Origin: Bacillota bacterium
Lineage (GTDB): Bacteria; Bacillota; Clostridia; Christensenellales; Aristaeellaceae
Direction of reading: 5' to 3'
DNA: 36,902 nt
Assembly (NCBI GenBank): GCA_023459675.1
Contig: JAEWTC010000116.1
Span: 1 to 36,902 of the forward strand
Under the pieces are notes generated by a model, which worked only from the letters and a program-made list of their open reading frames with translations, was not told the DNA's origin and did not search any database. Made by a program: the position numbers and the translations under genes. The first letter of the stretch is position 1. Each line of letters begins with the position of its first letter. Shown one piece after another: positions 24,772-34,127 of the stretch.

Positions 24772-25662
24772 ATGACGGCGCAAAAAATCCACCGCGGTTT
24801 CCGCAACCGCTTCGAACTGCTGGACGCCATTATTTTGCTGTTTCTGCTGCTCATGGCCATCATGATCGTTCTCCCGGTCCTGAACGTTTTGGCAACGTCC
24901 TTCGCCTCCCAGAAGGAAGCCGCGGAAAAACCGCTGATGCTGTTTCCCTCGCAGCCGACGATCGACAATTACTACCGGCTGTTTCAGGATCCGCGCATTG
25001 TGATCGGGTATAAAACGACAATGCTGATCCTCCTGCTGGGCGTGCCCATCAACATGCTGCTGACCACCAGCCTTGCCTACGGCCTATCGCGCACGAATTT
25101 CCCGGGCAGCAAGCTGATCTTCTACGCGGTGCTTTTAACCATGCTGTTCAACGGCGGCATCGTTCCTCTGTACCTGCTGATGCTGCAGCTGGGTTTAACC
25201 AAGTCCCTCTGGTCGGTGATCCTTGCGTATGGGGTGAATACGTTCTATTTCATCATCATGCGCACGTACATGACCACGCTTCCGGACTCGCTGATTGAAT
25301 CCGCCAAAATTGACGGCGCGGACGAAGTGCGGATCCTGTTCAGCATCATCCTGCCCCTGTCCAAGCCCATTCTGGCGACGGTGCTGCTGTTCTACGCCGT
25401 GGACCGGTGGAACGAGTGGTTCAACGCCATGGTTTTCCTGCGCAGGAACGATTTGATCCCGCTGCAGCTGGTGCTGCGCTCCATCGTCATGGACTCGACC
25501 ATCGTGAACTCCCTGTCCATCGCGGGGCCGCGTATCCCCAGGTTTACCGAGGGCATCCAGACCGCCACCATTATGGTGACCATGCTTCCGATTATGTGCT
25601 TTTTCCCGTTCCTGCAAAAATACTTCGTCAAGGGTATCATGATCGGCGCGATCAAGGCATAA
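24772..25662 (+). CDS. ABC sugar transporter permease (YtcP/AraQ-like)
   Basis: A 296-residue CUT1 permease with six membrane segments, the partner of the preceding permease. ILLFLLLMAIMIVLPVLNVL at the N-terminus, LTMLFNGGIVPLYLLMLQLG and the EAA loop ESAKIDGADEVRILFSIILP are diagnostic. The C-terminus PFLQKYFVKGIMIGAIKA is the typical ending of this subfamily. AAAGGAG lies 9 nt before the ATG at 24772; an ATG at 24751 overlapping the previous stop is possible but has no Shine-Dalgarno. The 27-nt gap to the following GH51 gene suggests one transcript. Confidence 0.92.
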   Translation: MTAQKIHRGFRNRFELLDAIILLFLLLMAIMIVLPVLNVLATSFASQKEAAEKPLMLFPSQPTIDNYYRLFQDPRIVIGYKTTMLILLLGVPINMLLTTSLAYGLSRTNFPGSKLIFYAVLLTMLFNGGIVPLYLLMLQLGLTKSLWSVILAYGVNTFYFIIMRTYMTTLPDSLIESAKIDGADEVRILFSIILPLSKPILATVLLFYAVDRWNEWFNAMVFLRRNDLIPLQLVLRSIVMDSTIVNSLSIAGPRIPRFTEGIQTATIMVTMLPIMCFFPFLQKYFVKGIMIGAIKA

Positions 25663-25689
25663 CGAAGATAAGAAAGCAGAATACACGCT

Positions 25690-27183
25690 ATGAGAGCTAC
25701 TATTGATGTGCGCAAAAAAGGGCCGGTTATCAGCCGGCACGTATACGGGCATTTCTCCGAGCATTTGGGCCGGTGTATTTACAACGGCGGCTATTGGGCG
25801 GGCGAGCAAACCGAAATTCCAAACGTACGGGGCATCCGCACGGACATCGTGGAAGCCATGCGGGCGATCCGGGTGCCCAACATCCGCTGGCCCGGCGGCT
25901 GCTTTGCCGACGATTACCACTGGATGGACGGCGTCGGGCCGCAGGCGGAGCGCACGCCGATTGTGAACGTGCATTGGGGCGGCGCTTTGGAAAACAACCA
26001 TTTCGGCACGCACGAGTTTATGGATCTGTGCGAAATGATCGGCTGCGAGCCCTACATTTGCGGCAACGTGGGCAGCGGCACCGTGCGCGAAATGCGGGAC
26101 TGGGTTGAATACCTGACCGACGACGGGCAAAGCCCCATGGCGAAGCTGCGGCGGAAAAACGGCAGGGAGCAGGCCTGGGAGATCAACATGTTCGGCGTGG
26201 GCAACGAAAACTGGGGCTGCGGCGGGTTTATGACCGCGCAGCAGTACGCCCAGGAATTCCGCAAGTACGCAACCTACGTGCGCAACTACAAGATCATGGG
26301 CAAGATCAACTGGTGGCAGGCCCCCAACATCCAGCGTATCGCGGGCGGCTCGAACGCGGAGCATACGGAGTGGACGGAAACTTTGATGCAGTCCGTACCC
26401 ATCCATCTGATGGGCGGCCTATCGGTGCATTGTTACGTGAAGCCGGGAGACGAGACAAACGGCGTCAGCTTCTCGGACGACAGCTGGTACCAGACCGCCG
26501 TCAACACCTATGCCAAGGAAGCGGCGTATATCGAAAACATCGAGATTATGGATCGTTACGACCCGGAGAAAAAAGTGGCGATGGCCGTGGACGAGTGGGG
26601 AATCTGGGTGGATAACGAGCCCGATACCGCGCCCGGCTTCCTCTACCAGCAAAACACCATGCGCTCCGCCCTGTGCGCCGCGCTGATGCTGCACATTTTC
26701 CATCAGCACGCCGACAGGATCCGGATTGCCAACCTCGCCCAGACCATCAACGTGCTGCAGGCCATTCTCCTGACCGAAGGCAAACAGCTGGTGAAAACGC
26801 CCACATACCATGTGTTCGACCTCCTGCAGGGGCATCAGGACGCGAATTTCGTTCCCGTATCGTGGGCACAGGCGCCCGAAACCATCCAGAAAAACCTGCC
26901 GCACGTGGACCTGTCCGCCTCCGTGAAGGGGGATACGCTCAATGTGTCGATGGTCAACCTCTCCGCCCAGAAGGAGGCGGAGGTGGAGATCGCCCTTCCC
27001 GGGGCAAAGCCGACGGCGGCAACGGGCAGGGTGATGAGCGGCAGGCCGACGGACCACAACACGTTTGAACATCCCCGGCAGGTGGAAACGACCGTTCTGG
27101 AGGGAATTGACCTGCGGGACGGCCGTCTGCACCTGACGCTCCCGGCCTGCGCCATCGCATCGGTTTCGGTTCGCCTCTCCTAG
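25690..27183 (+). CDS. Alpha-L-arabinofuranosidase, GH51 (paralog 2)
   Basis: A 497-residue GH51 enzyme directly following the transporter genes. SRHVYGHFSEHLGRCIYNG is the family N-terminus, RWPGGCFADDYHW a substrate-site loop, GVGNENWGCGG holds the acid/base Glu173 and AVDEWGIWVD the nucleophile Glu302. This belongs to the bacterial subgroup with GNENWG, different from the GNEMDGPW subgroup of the other two GH51 genes in the window. It should remove arabinofuranose from imported oligosaccharides in the cytoplasm; no signal peptide is present. The ribosome-binding site upstream of the ATG is weak. A hairpin with four T's follows the stop codon. Confidence 0.95.
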   Translation: MRATIDVRKKGPVISRHVYGHFSEHLGRCIYNGGYWAGEQTEIPNVRGIRTDIVEAMRAIRVPNIRWPGGCFADDYHWMDGVGPQAERTPIVNVHWGGALENNHFGTHEFMDLCEMIGCEPYICGNVGSGTVREMRDWVEYLTDDGQSPMAKLRRKNGREQAWEINMFGVGNENWGCGGFMTAQQYAQEFRKYATYVRNYKIMGKINWWQAPNIQRIAGGSNAEHTEWTETLMQSVPIHLMGGLSVHCYVKPGDETNGVSFSDDSWYQTAVNTYAKEAAYIENIEIMDRYDPEKKVAMAVDEWGIWVDNEPDTAPGFLYQQNTMRSALCAALMLHIFHQHADRIRIANLAQTINVLQAILLTEGKQLVKTPTYHVFDLLQGHQDANFVPVSWAQAPETIQKNLPHVDLSASVKGDTLNVSMVNLSAQKEAEVEIALPGAKPTAATGRVMSGRPTDHNTFEHPRQVETTVLEGIDLRDGRLHLTLPACAIASVSVRLS

Positions 27184-27191
27184 AAGGCCTG

Positions 27192-27219
27192 GCGGCGGCG
27201 CTGGTCGCCCGCCGCTTTT
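27192..27219 (+). terminator. Possible weak terminator after GH51 paralog 2
   Basis: GCGGCGG (27192-27198) pairs with CCGCCGC (27209-27215), with an inner CG/CG pair, followed directly by TTTT (27216-27219). It could end or reduce transcription before the next gene. Confidence 0.5.
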
Positions 27220-27319
27220 CCGTGTCCGTTTTTTCGTTGATCCCGGCAGGCAATTTCCGGCGCGCGGATGTTTTTCCCTGCAATGATTGTTTGATCCACC
27301 CATCGGACCGCGGACAGTT

Positions 27320-27328
27320 TGCTATAAC
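27320..27328 (+). promoter_or_regulatory. Possible extended -10 promoter before the (alpha/alpha)6 protein gene
   Basis: TGCTATAAC (27320-27328) matches an extended -10 (TGnTATAAT, one mismatch). No convincing -35 lies at the right distance. It would give a leader of about 25 nt before the start codon at 27361 and would explain a separate unit after the weak terminator. Confidence 0.4.
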
Positions 27329-27360
27329 GCGGCGCAAGCCACCAAGCGAGGAGATTTTTT

Positions 27361-29556
27361 ATGACAATCCAATCCGGCAATACGTTGATCAGGTTTGAAA
27401 ACGGCGGTCTGGAAGTGCTTCGGGACGGGAAAATGCAGTATTACAACAAGCGCCCGATGTACGCGTTCATCAAAACGGCCCTGTCCATCACGGAATTTTA
27501 CGACGCGCCCTATCAGGAAACGGCGCTTGCAGGCGGGCGCGTGACCGCCGGCGGCCGGCTGCAAACCCCGACCGGCGCGGAGCTTGCCATTCAGGACGTG
27601 TATGAGGCCGTTGGAGACGGTTTCAAGGTCAGCAGAACCGTGACCGTGTTGAAAAATGTAGATGATCTGGGGTTTGCCACGAAGATCGCGTTCGTGCTGG
27701 CGGCGTCCGATCAGGTGCGGGATTACGATTATTTCGCCCCGGCCAACTGGTACCGCAACAACGAGTACGCCAAACCGCACGTCATGGGGTACGACCTGAC
27801 CAGCGAATACTTTTGGCGCAGGGAAGTGAACTACACCCTGCCGCTGTTTGCGGCGCAGAACAAGGCGAGCGGCGAAATGATCATGCTGTCGCGCTGGGCG
27901 GCGGACGTCACCATGCGCGATCACAGCTTTGTGCAGTCCGAGCATATTGTGGACCGGAAGTTTACCATCGGCTCCATCGGCGTCAGTAAGCCGGAAAGCG
28001 AGACGATCAATTACCTGTACTACGGGTTTCCGCTGCGCAAGAAGATCGATACGGTGCGCGACGGGCTGACGATCGATTACGTATACCCGGGCGTGGACGG
28101 CGAAATGCCAAGAACCGGCCGCGGGTACAACGTCGATTACATGATGAACACTAAAACGATGACGCGTATGTATCACCCGATGGAGGAGGGCTTCTCGCAC
28201 AGCTTTGCCATCGGGGTCAATTTCGGCAGATACGACGGCTTTTACCCCATGATGCGCGCCGCGTGGCGCACCGCGTACGCAAGGCTCAAGGACAAGGTGA
28301 CGCCCGTGGATCACGAGGCGCATTACAGAACCAGCATGGAATCCCTCACCCGGCTGACAAGGCAGTACGGGGAGTCCTGGGGGCTTCCGTTCTCCTGCCA
28401 GCTTCCGCAGATGGACGTTTCCAGCGTGTCCTTCCAGTTCGGGTTCGTGGGGCAGCAGCCGGGAATCGGCTACCAGCTCATCCGCTACGGCGACAAGGAA
28501 AACCGCCCGGAATCCTACGAAAAGGGTATGAACATCGTCAATTTCTGGGTGAAAACCGCTATGACCCCCATCGGCGCGCCACAGAACTGCTATAACCCCG
28601 CCATCAACGGGTTTGAGCCGATGCCGTTTTGGACGCGGATGATTGCCGACGGCCTGGAAAACATCCTGGACGCGTACGTATACCTGAAGAAAAAAGGCGA
28701 GGACAAACAGGATTGGCTCCAGTTCTGCATACAAGCGGCGGACTGGCTGGTGCGCATCCAAAACAGCGACGGAAGCTGGTACCGCGCCTATAACGTAAAC
28801 GACGGTTCCATGCGCATGGATTCCAAGGCCAACACCATCAGCGTCGTCCGGTTCCTGATCCAGTGCTATCTGGTGACCGGGAACGGCGCGTATCAAACCG
28901 CCGCGCTGCGCGCGGGCGAATGGGCGTTTGAAAACACCTACAAGTTATTGGAATACCGGGGCTCCACGTGCGACAACAGCGATATTATGGACAACGAATC
29001 CGGCATCTACGCGATCTTCGGTTTCCTGTCGCTGTACGATCTGACCGGTGAGAAAAAGTGGCTGGAAGCCCTGCTGGGCGCCGCGGATTATACGGAAACG
29101 TGGACGTACGCGTGGTCGTTCCCCGTGCGCACCCTGTGGCCCAACCACCCCTTCAACAAAAACTCCATCAGCGGGCAAAGCCCGGTCACGCTGGGCGGCG
29201 GCGGCGGGGACATGTATATGGCGGCCTGCGCCTACGTGTATTACCGGCTGTACGTGATCACCGGCGACGCGCATTACCGGGATTACGCCGAGTTCATCCA
29301 TAACAATTCCCGCAACGCCAACGACGTGGACGGCAGTTTCGGGTACGCGTACCCCGGCCTGTCCCACGAGGGCGGGCATTTCGCGGAGCAGACGTTCCAA
29401 AGCCACTACCACTGGCTGCCGTGGGTAACGTACGTCGAGGTCGATCCCCTGTCCAGGCTGTACGATACGTTCGGCGCGTACGATATCGCCGGGGCGGACG
29501 CCATGAGCCCGGAGCAGCGCGCCCAAAGGAATAAAATCTACGAATCCTTCCTGTAA
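27361..29556 (+). CDS. Unassigned two-domain protein, likely (alpha/alpha)6-barrel glycoside hydrolase
   Basis: A 731-residue protein with no signal peptide. Residues about 1-290 are beta-rich, as in the N-terminal sandwich of many (alpha/alpha)6 hydrolases. From about 320 to 710 paired helices with conserved loops follow: DWLVRIQNSDGSWYRAYN, DNESGIYAIFGFLSLYDLTG and a Gly-rich loop (VTLGGGGGDMYMAACAYVYY). Asp and Glu residues in these loops are candidates for catalysis, but I do not recognise the CAZy family. Between two GH51 genes it should act on arabinoxylan-derived oligosaccharides or a decorated side chain such as glucuronic acid (inference). GAGGAGA lies 6 nt before the ATG at 27361. 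Length and ends look intact. Confidence 0.75.
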   Translation: MTIQSGNTLIRFENGGLEVLRDGKMQYYNKRPMYAFIKTALSITEFYDAPYQETALAGGRVTAGGRLQTPTGAELAIQDVYEAVGDGFKVSRTVTVLKNVDDLGFATKIAFVLAASDQVRDYDYFAPANWYRNNEYAKPHVMGYDLTSEYFWRREVNYTLPLFAAQNKASGEMIMLSRWAADVTMRDHSFVQSEHIVDRKFTIGSIGVSKPESETINYLYYGFPLRKKIDTVRDGLTIDYVYPGVDGEMPRTGRGYNVDYMMNTKTMTRMYHPMEEGFSHSFAIGVNFGRYDGFYPMMRAAWRTAYARLKDKVTPVDHEAHYRTSMESLTRLTRQYGESWGLPFSCQLPQMDVSSVSFQFGFVGQQPGIGYQLIRYGDKENRPESYEKGMNIVNFWVKTAMTPIGAPQNCYNPAINGFEPMPFWTRMIADGLENILDAYVYLKKKGEDKQDWLQFCIQAADWLVRIQNSDGSWYRAYNVNDGSMRMDSKANTISVVRFLIQCYLVTGNGAYQTAALRAGEWAFENTYKLLEYRGSTCDNSDIMDNESGIYAIFGFLSLYDLTGEKKWLEALLGAADYTETWTYAWSFPVRTLWPNHPFNKNSISGQSPVTLGGGGGDMYMAACAYVYYRLYVITGDAHYRDYAEFIHNNSRNANDVDGSFGYAYPGLSHEGGHFAEQTFQSHYHWLPWVTYVEVDPLSRLYDTFGAYDIAGADAMSPEQRAQRNKIYESFL

Positions 29557-29631
29557 ACAAGCGCCCGGGGAAAACCGTGCGCGCAGGCACGCAACGGCCT
29601 GCGCGCCGCAAACGACGGAGGAACAGCACCC

Positions 29632-31230
29632 ATGAAACAACCGGCCCGCATTCATATCCATCCGAACTTCATCATCGGGGACATCTCCCCCAGGCTGTAC
29701 GGCGCGTTTCTGGAGCCGATCGGGACGATGGTCAACGGCAGCATGTATAACCCCAAGCACCCGACCGCGGATCAGAACGGGTTCCGCCGGGATTGGATTG
29801 AAGCGCTGAAGGCAACCGGCCTGCCGGCCGTGCGGCTTCCGGGCGGCAATTTCGTGTCCGGCTGGGACTGGAAACAATCCATCGGCCCAAGGGAACAGCG
29901 GAAAGCGCAGCTGGACACCGCCTGGACCCAGTACTACACCAACGAGGTCGGCCACGACGAGTATCTGCAATGGACGCAGGCAATCGGCGCGGAACCCATG
30001 TATACCCTCAATCTGGGCACGGGCGGCCTGAACGACGCGCTGCATTTGGTGGAGTACACCAACCACAGGTCCGGCAGCTACTGGGCGGATCTGCGCAGGA
30101 AATACGGCCGGGAAGCGCCCTACGGCGTGAAAACCTGGTATCTGGGCAACGAGATGGACGGCCCCTGGCAGATCGGCTCCTGGGAGAAAAACCCCAAGGG
30201 ATACGGCGTGCTGGCGCACGAGGTTTCCAAGGGCATCAAGTGGACGGACCCAAGCATTGAAACGGTCGCCTGCGTTTCCTCCTCGCCCTTCCTTGCGCAT
30301 TACCCGCAGTGGGATTTGGAAGTGCTGCAGGAATGCTATGAAACGGTGGATTACATCTCCCTGCACCATTACCACATCGCGGCGCCGGGCGATTACGCGG
30401 CCCTGCTTGGCGGCTCGTGCTTCTTTGAGGATTACATCAACACGGAAATCGGGCTGTGCGATTTTGTGCAGACCAAGCTGCGTTCGCCCCGGAAGATGAT
30501 GCTCTCGTTTGACGAGTACGGCTCCCGGGAGCAGCCGCTGGAAGCGATTCTGCCCGGCCGGGGAACCGAATGGGAGCACACCTTCCACCCCGAGCAGCCC
30601 TACGTGCGCCACGACCCGGACAACATGGATGCGAACTCCAATTTCCTGCGCCGCAGCGGAATCTTGAACGCCCTGACCTCCGCCTCCACGCTGCTGACGC
30701 TGCTTCGGCACGCGGACCGCGTGAAGATCGGCTGCATGACGGCGGGCCTCCCCACCCTGGCCGCAACCGACCGCGATCACGTTTGGAAACCCGTGGGTTA
30801 TTATCCCTTTGCGCAGCTCATGCGGTACGGGCGCGGCGTATCGCTTCGCACCGCCGTGGAGTGCGACCGGTACGATATCCCCGGCTACGCGCCCAGCCAT
30901 CAGTTCCAATACAGCGCGCATCAGGATATCGATTATATCGACACGGCGGCGGCGCTGAACCCGGCAACCGGGGAGCTGACCGTGTTCGTGATCAACCGCG
31001 ACTGGGAAAACGACCGCGAGCTTACCATTGAGGCAGGCGCGTTTGCGGGGTACCGCTTCCTGGAGCACGTCGAGCTGTATACCGACGACCTGCAGGCGAT
31101 GAACACCTATGAAAACCCCGGCGCCGTTGTGCCGGCGGTCAACGCCGCAACGGCCTGCCAGAACGGCAAGGTAACGGCGCTTGTGCGGAAGCTTTCGTGG
31201 AACGTGTTCCGGTTTCAGGCGGGCGGTTGA
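29632..31230 (+). CDS. Alpha-L-arabinofuranosidase, GH51 (paralog 3)
   Basis: A 532-residue GH51 enzyme. ISPRLYGAFLEPIGTMVNGSMYNPKHPTA replaces the usual FIEHLGR region with FLEPIGT (the full stretch spans residues about 18-46). LRLPGG appears as VRLPGGNFVSGWDWK. The acid/base Glu174 is in LGNEMDGPWQIG and the nucleophile Glu295 in LSFDEYGSREQPL. After the nucleophile it has an insertion (about 300-335, including GTEWEHTFHPEQPYVRHD) not seen in the paralog at 514-2022. No signal peptide is present. The changed N-terminal motif and insertion suggest a different substrate preference within arabinoxylan breakdown. GGAGGAA lies about 10 nt before the ATG. Confidence 0.93.
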   Translation: MKQPARIHIHPNFIIGDISPRLYGAFLEPIGTMVNGSMYNPKHPTADQNGFRRDWIEALKATGLPAVRLPGGNFVSGWDWKQSIGPREQRKAQLDTAWTQYYTNEVGHDEYLQWTQAIGAEPMYTLNLGTGGLNDALHLVEYTNHRSGSYWADLRRKYGREAPYGVKTWYLGNEMDGPWQIGSWEKNPKGYGVLAHEVSKGIKWTDPSIETVACVSSSPFLAHYPQWDLEVLQECYETVDYISLHHYHIAAPGDYAALLGGSCFFEDYINTEIGLCDFVQTKLRSPRKMMLSFDEYGSREQPLEAILPGRGTEWEHTFHPEQPYVRHDPDNMDANSNFLRRSGILNALTSASTLLTLLRHADRVKIGCMTAGLPTLAATDRDHVWKPVGYYPFAQLMRYGRGVSLRTAVECDRYDIPGYAPSHQFQYSAHQDIDYIDTAAALNPATGELTVFVINRDWENDRELTIEAGAFAGYRFLEHVELYTDDLQAMNTYENPGAVVPAVNAATACQNGKVTALVRKLSWNVFRFQAGG

Positions 31231-31369
31231 AGGCGCGGCAGCCGAAATGCCGTTGCCGCCGGAGGGCGGTGCGGTATCCCGATGAAAAGCGCGCAGCCAA
31301 ATTCTCACCATGACAGGAAAACGCAGCCGGGAAACGGAATGATAAACCAACAGGTTTCACCGCGGCACG

Positions 31370-31389
31370 GCCTCCGCAGGGACGGAGGC
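31370..31389 (+). other. Hairpin in the leader of the GH120 gene
   Basis: GCCTCCG (31370-31376) pairs perfectly with CGGAGGC (31383-31389) across a 6-base loop, 14 nt before the AAAAGGAG ribosome-binding site. It is not followed by a T-run. It may protect or space the GH120 message within the operon. The 188-nt gap here contains no other feature I can support. Confidence 0.4.
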
Positions 31390-31418
31390 TGCGCGGGGAA
31401 GAAAAAGGAGCAAGAAAC

Positions 31419-33365
31419 ATGAACCAGGAATACCACGTAGCAAAAAACGGCAATGATTTTCATTGCGGTTCCAAAGCGCAGCCATTTTTCACCATCGGGC
31501 GCGCCGCCGCCATTGCCGAGCCGGGAGATTGCATCACCGTACATGAAGGCGTTTACCGGGAATGGGTCCAGCCGATGAACGCGGGCGCGAGCGAGCTGCG
31601 GCGCATTGTGTACCAGGCCGCGCCCGGGGAGAAGGTCGTCGTCAAAGGGTCGGAGCAGATCAAGGGCTGGGAGAAGGTGGAGGGCACGGTTTGGAAGGTG
31701 ACCCTTCCCAATACCTTCTTCGGCGATTATAACCCCTACGCGCACAAGCTGAGCGGCGACTGGCTGATTTGGCCCGTGGACCGCTTCGTACACGCGGGCG
31801 ACGTTTACCTGAACGGGCGTTCCTTTTACGAAGCCGTGAGCCTGGACGAGGTAAAGCGCCCCACGCGCCGCGTGAAGGGCAACCCGCCCCGCTGGAGCAT
31901 GCACGAGGAGGTCATCGCGGACCCGGACGGCACCCTGTACCAGTGGTTTGCCGTAGTGGACGACGATACCACCGCGATCTACGCGAATTTCCAGGGCGCG
32001 GATCCCAACGCCGAGCTGACCGAGATCAACGTTCGCAAATGCTGTTTCTATCCGCAGCGCCCGCACGTGAACTACATCACCGTGCGCGGGTTTGAGTTCG
32101 CGCAGGCCGCGTGCCCGTGGACGCCCCCGACTGCCGATCAGCCCGGCATGGTCGGCGCGCATTGGAGTAAGGGCTGGATCATCGAAAACAACGTCCTGCA
32201 CGACGCCAAGTGCAGCGCGATCAGCATCGGCAAGGAGAGTTCCACCGGGGATAACGAGTGTACGCGCTACCAGCTCAAGCCCGGCTACCAAAACCAGATG
32301 GAAGCGGTGTTCCGCGCGCTGCAGCAGGGCTGGAGCAAGGAAACCATCGGCTCGCACATCATCCGCAACAACACGATTTACGACTGCGGGCAAAACGGCA
32401 TCGTGGGCCATATGGGCTGCGCGTTCAGCACCATTGAGCACAACCACATCTACAACATCGCCGTTAAGCACGAATTCTTCGGGTATGAAATCGCGGGCAT
32501 CAAGTTCCACGCCGCGGTGGACGTGCAGGTTCAGAACAACCATATCCACCACTGCACGATGGGCACGTGGTTTGACTGGCAGGCGCAGGGCACGCGCATT
32601 TCCAAAAACGTGCTGCACCACAACGACCGGGACTTTTTCATTGAGGTCACCCACGGCCCCTGCCTGGTGGACAACAACATCTTCGCCTCCTCCTATACCA
32701 TCGACAACGCGGCGCAGGGCACGGCCTTCGTGCATAACCTGATCGGCGGTTCCATGCGGCGCATTACGGTGCCGGACCGTTCCACGCCCTATCATTTCGC
32801 GCATACCACGCAGGTTGCCTCCACGGCGGTGGTCTACGGCGGGGACGACCGGTACTTTAACAACCTGTTCGCCGGGCAGGGCGAAGCGCTGGAAGTGGAT
32901 TCCTGCGTGGGCACCACCAGCTATAACAGCTTCCCCAGGGATTTGGAAACCTACCGGCAGGCGGTGATATCGCTTGGCATCGGCGATCTGGAAAAGTTCA
33001 TGCATGTGTCCCAGCCCGTGTACATTCATCACAACGTTTATCTGCAAAACGCGCGCGCCTATGACCAGGAAACGGGCGCAACCTTGCTTCCCGGGCAAAG
33101 CGCGGACGTGAAGGTTACGCAGGAAAACGGCAAAGCGTATCTGGAGCTGACCGTTTCCCAGGAGATGCTATCCCATCAGGCGGCCCTTGTGGACACGGCG
33201 ATGCTTGGCGCCCCGCGCATCACGGGCTGCGCTTACGACGCGCCCGACGGCAGCCCCATTACGCTGGATACGGACCTGCTGGGCAAACGGCGCGGCGGCA
33301 AGGTTCTGGCGGGACCGCTGGAAGGCCTGCAAAAAGGCCGAAACCGCATTCTAGTGTGGGAATAA
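31419..33365 (+). CDS. xylC: Beta-xylosidase, GH120 (XylC-like)
   Basis: A 648-residue right-handed parallel beta-helix protein that matches, from memory, the clostridial GH120 beta-xylosidase XylC along its whole length: EYHVAKNGND at the start, ITVHEGVYREWVQP, TADQPGMVGAHWSKGWIIEN, SAISIGKESSTG and GSHIIRNNTIYDCGQN. The nucleophile Asp386 (TWFDWQAQGT) and acid/base Glu409 (FFIEVTHGP) are present and separated by 23 residues, as in XylC. The family hydrolyses xylobiose and short xylo-oligosaccharides from the non-reducing end. With no signal peptide it should work in the cytoplasm after GH51 enzymes remove arabinose. AAAAGGAG lies 8 nt before the ATG. A terminator follows. Confidence 0.95.
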   Translation: MNQEYHVAKNGNDFHCGSKAQPFFTIGRAAAIAEPGDCITVHEGVYREWVQPMNAGASELRRIVYQAAPGEKVVVKGSEQIKGWEKVEGTVWKVTLPNTFFGDYNPYAHKLSGDWLIWPVDRFVHAGDVYLNGRSFYEAVSLDEVKRPTRRVKGNPPRWSMHEEVIADPDGTLYQWFAVVDDDTTAIYANFQGADPNAELTEINVRKCCFYPQRPHVNYITVRGFEFAQAACPWTPPTADQPGMVGAHWSKGWIIENNVLHDAKCSAISIGKESSTGDNECTRYQLKPGYQNQMEAVFRALQQGWSKETIGSHIIRNNTIYDCGQNGIVGHMGCAFSTIEHNHIYNIAVKHEFFGYEIAGIKFHAAVDVQVQNNHIHHCTMGTWFDWQAQGTRISKNVLHHNDRDFFIEVTHGPCLVDNNIFASSYTIDNAAQGTAFVHNLIGGSMRRITVPDRSTPYHFAHTTQVASTAVVYGGDDRYFNNLFAGQGEALEVDSCVGTTSYNSFPRDLETYRQAVISLGIGDLEKFMHVSQPVYIHHNVYLQNARAYDQETGATLLPGQSADVKVTQENGKAYLELTVSQEMLSHQAALVDTAMLGAPRITGCAYDAPDGSPITLDTDLLGKRRGGKVLAGPLEGLQKGRNRILVWE

Positions 33366-33435
33366 GCAGCCTGTGAAATTGCGCCGCGGCAGAATATGCC
33401 GGTTGGCAGCAGGTATGAAAATCGGAAACGAATAC

Positions 33436-33467
33436 AGCCCATGCATCCAACGATACATGGGCTTTTC
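33436..33467 (+). terminator. Intrinsic terminator after the GH120 gene
   Basis: AGCCCATG (33436-33443) pairs with CATGGGCT (33456-33463) across a 12-base loop, followed by TTTTC on the plus strand. It lies between convergent genes and ends the arabinoxylan operon. Confidence 0.75.
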
Positions 33468-33491
33468 TATGCCAGTCAGAAAACCGGGACC

Positions 33492-33977
33492 CTAATACTC
33501 TTCCCGCAGGCCGAATTCGGCGGACTCCACCCACTCATTGGGGCGGTTCACAAAGCGGAACACGTCCTCCAGAATCTGGTAATGCCTGGTTTCCTCCCGG
33601 ATGAGCAGGTCAAACAGGGCCTGCGTTTGCGGCTCCTTTGCCGCGGCGCGCAGATCCGTGTACAGCCGGATGCTCTTGTCCTCCATCTGGAGCGCCGTTT
33701 GGTACAGCGCGGCCTGATCGGGCAGCTCCTCCACGGGCGGCTTGTAATCGGCCAGCCCCTGAAAAACGTTCTTCCGGTTGGGGAGCGGCTCCCGGGCCGC
33801 AAGCGCGGACAGCGTTTTATTCATTTCGCCGCGCAGCAGCTCCGCGTGCTTCTTCTCATCCTCCGCCAAAACGTCAAACACGGTTTTGAGCGGGGTTTGC
33901 GCGTACTTCACGGCTTGGCTATGGTAGTACCGCTCCCCCTCGAGCTCCATGTCGAGCGCGTATTGCAGGACGTCCAT
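33492..33977 (-). CDS. Ferritin-like (rubrerythrin-type) di-iron protein
   Basis: A 161-residue four-helix ferritin-like protein. The two halves carry the di-iron ligands: ELEGERYY, then AEDEKKHAELL (ExxH) in the first and MEDKSIRLY, then REETRHYQIL (ExxH) in the second. It lacks the C-terminal rubredoxin domain of classical rubrerythrin, so it belongs to the short rubrerythrin/ferritin-like subgroup. In anaerobes these help remove peroxide or handle iron. AAAGGAG lies 9 nt before the ATG at 33977; a TTG at 33983 is also in frame but less likely. The neighbouring Ohr gene in the same direction supports an oxidative-stress role. Confidence 0.87.
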   Translation of the reverse strand: MDVLQYALDMELEGERYYHSQAVKYAQTPLKTVFDVLAEDEKKHAELLRGEMNKTLSALAAREPLPNRKNVFQGLADYKPPVEELPDQAALYQTALQMEDKSIRLYTDLRAAAKEPQTQALFDLLIREETRHYQILEDVFRFVNRPNEWVESAEFGLREEY

Positions 33978-34127
33978 CAACAATCGCTCCTTTCCGGCGA
34001 ACGGGAAATAATCCCCTCCGCCAATGCGTATCGGTTCAAAAGCCTCTGCCTGAGAAACAGCAGGGATACGGTATCCGCTTCCTGTGCCAGAAACGGATAC
34101 CGCCTTACGCGCTTTACCAACCGGCGG

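Noticed and set aside
28945..31350. Minus-strand open frame of about 801 residues
   Set aside because: It runs antisense through the end of the (alpha/alpha)6 gene and the whole GH51 paralog 3. Its length is a by-product of GC-rich codon use, and no domain or ribosome-binding site is seen.
31305..33098. Minus-strand open frame of about 597 residues opposite the GH120 gene
   Set aside because: The plus strand matches XylC along its whole length with both catalytic residues, so the antisense frame is a shadow.
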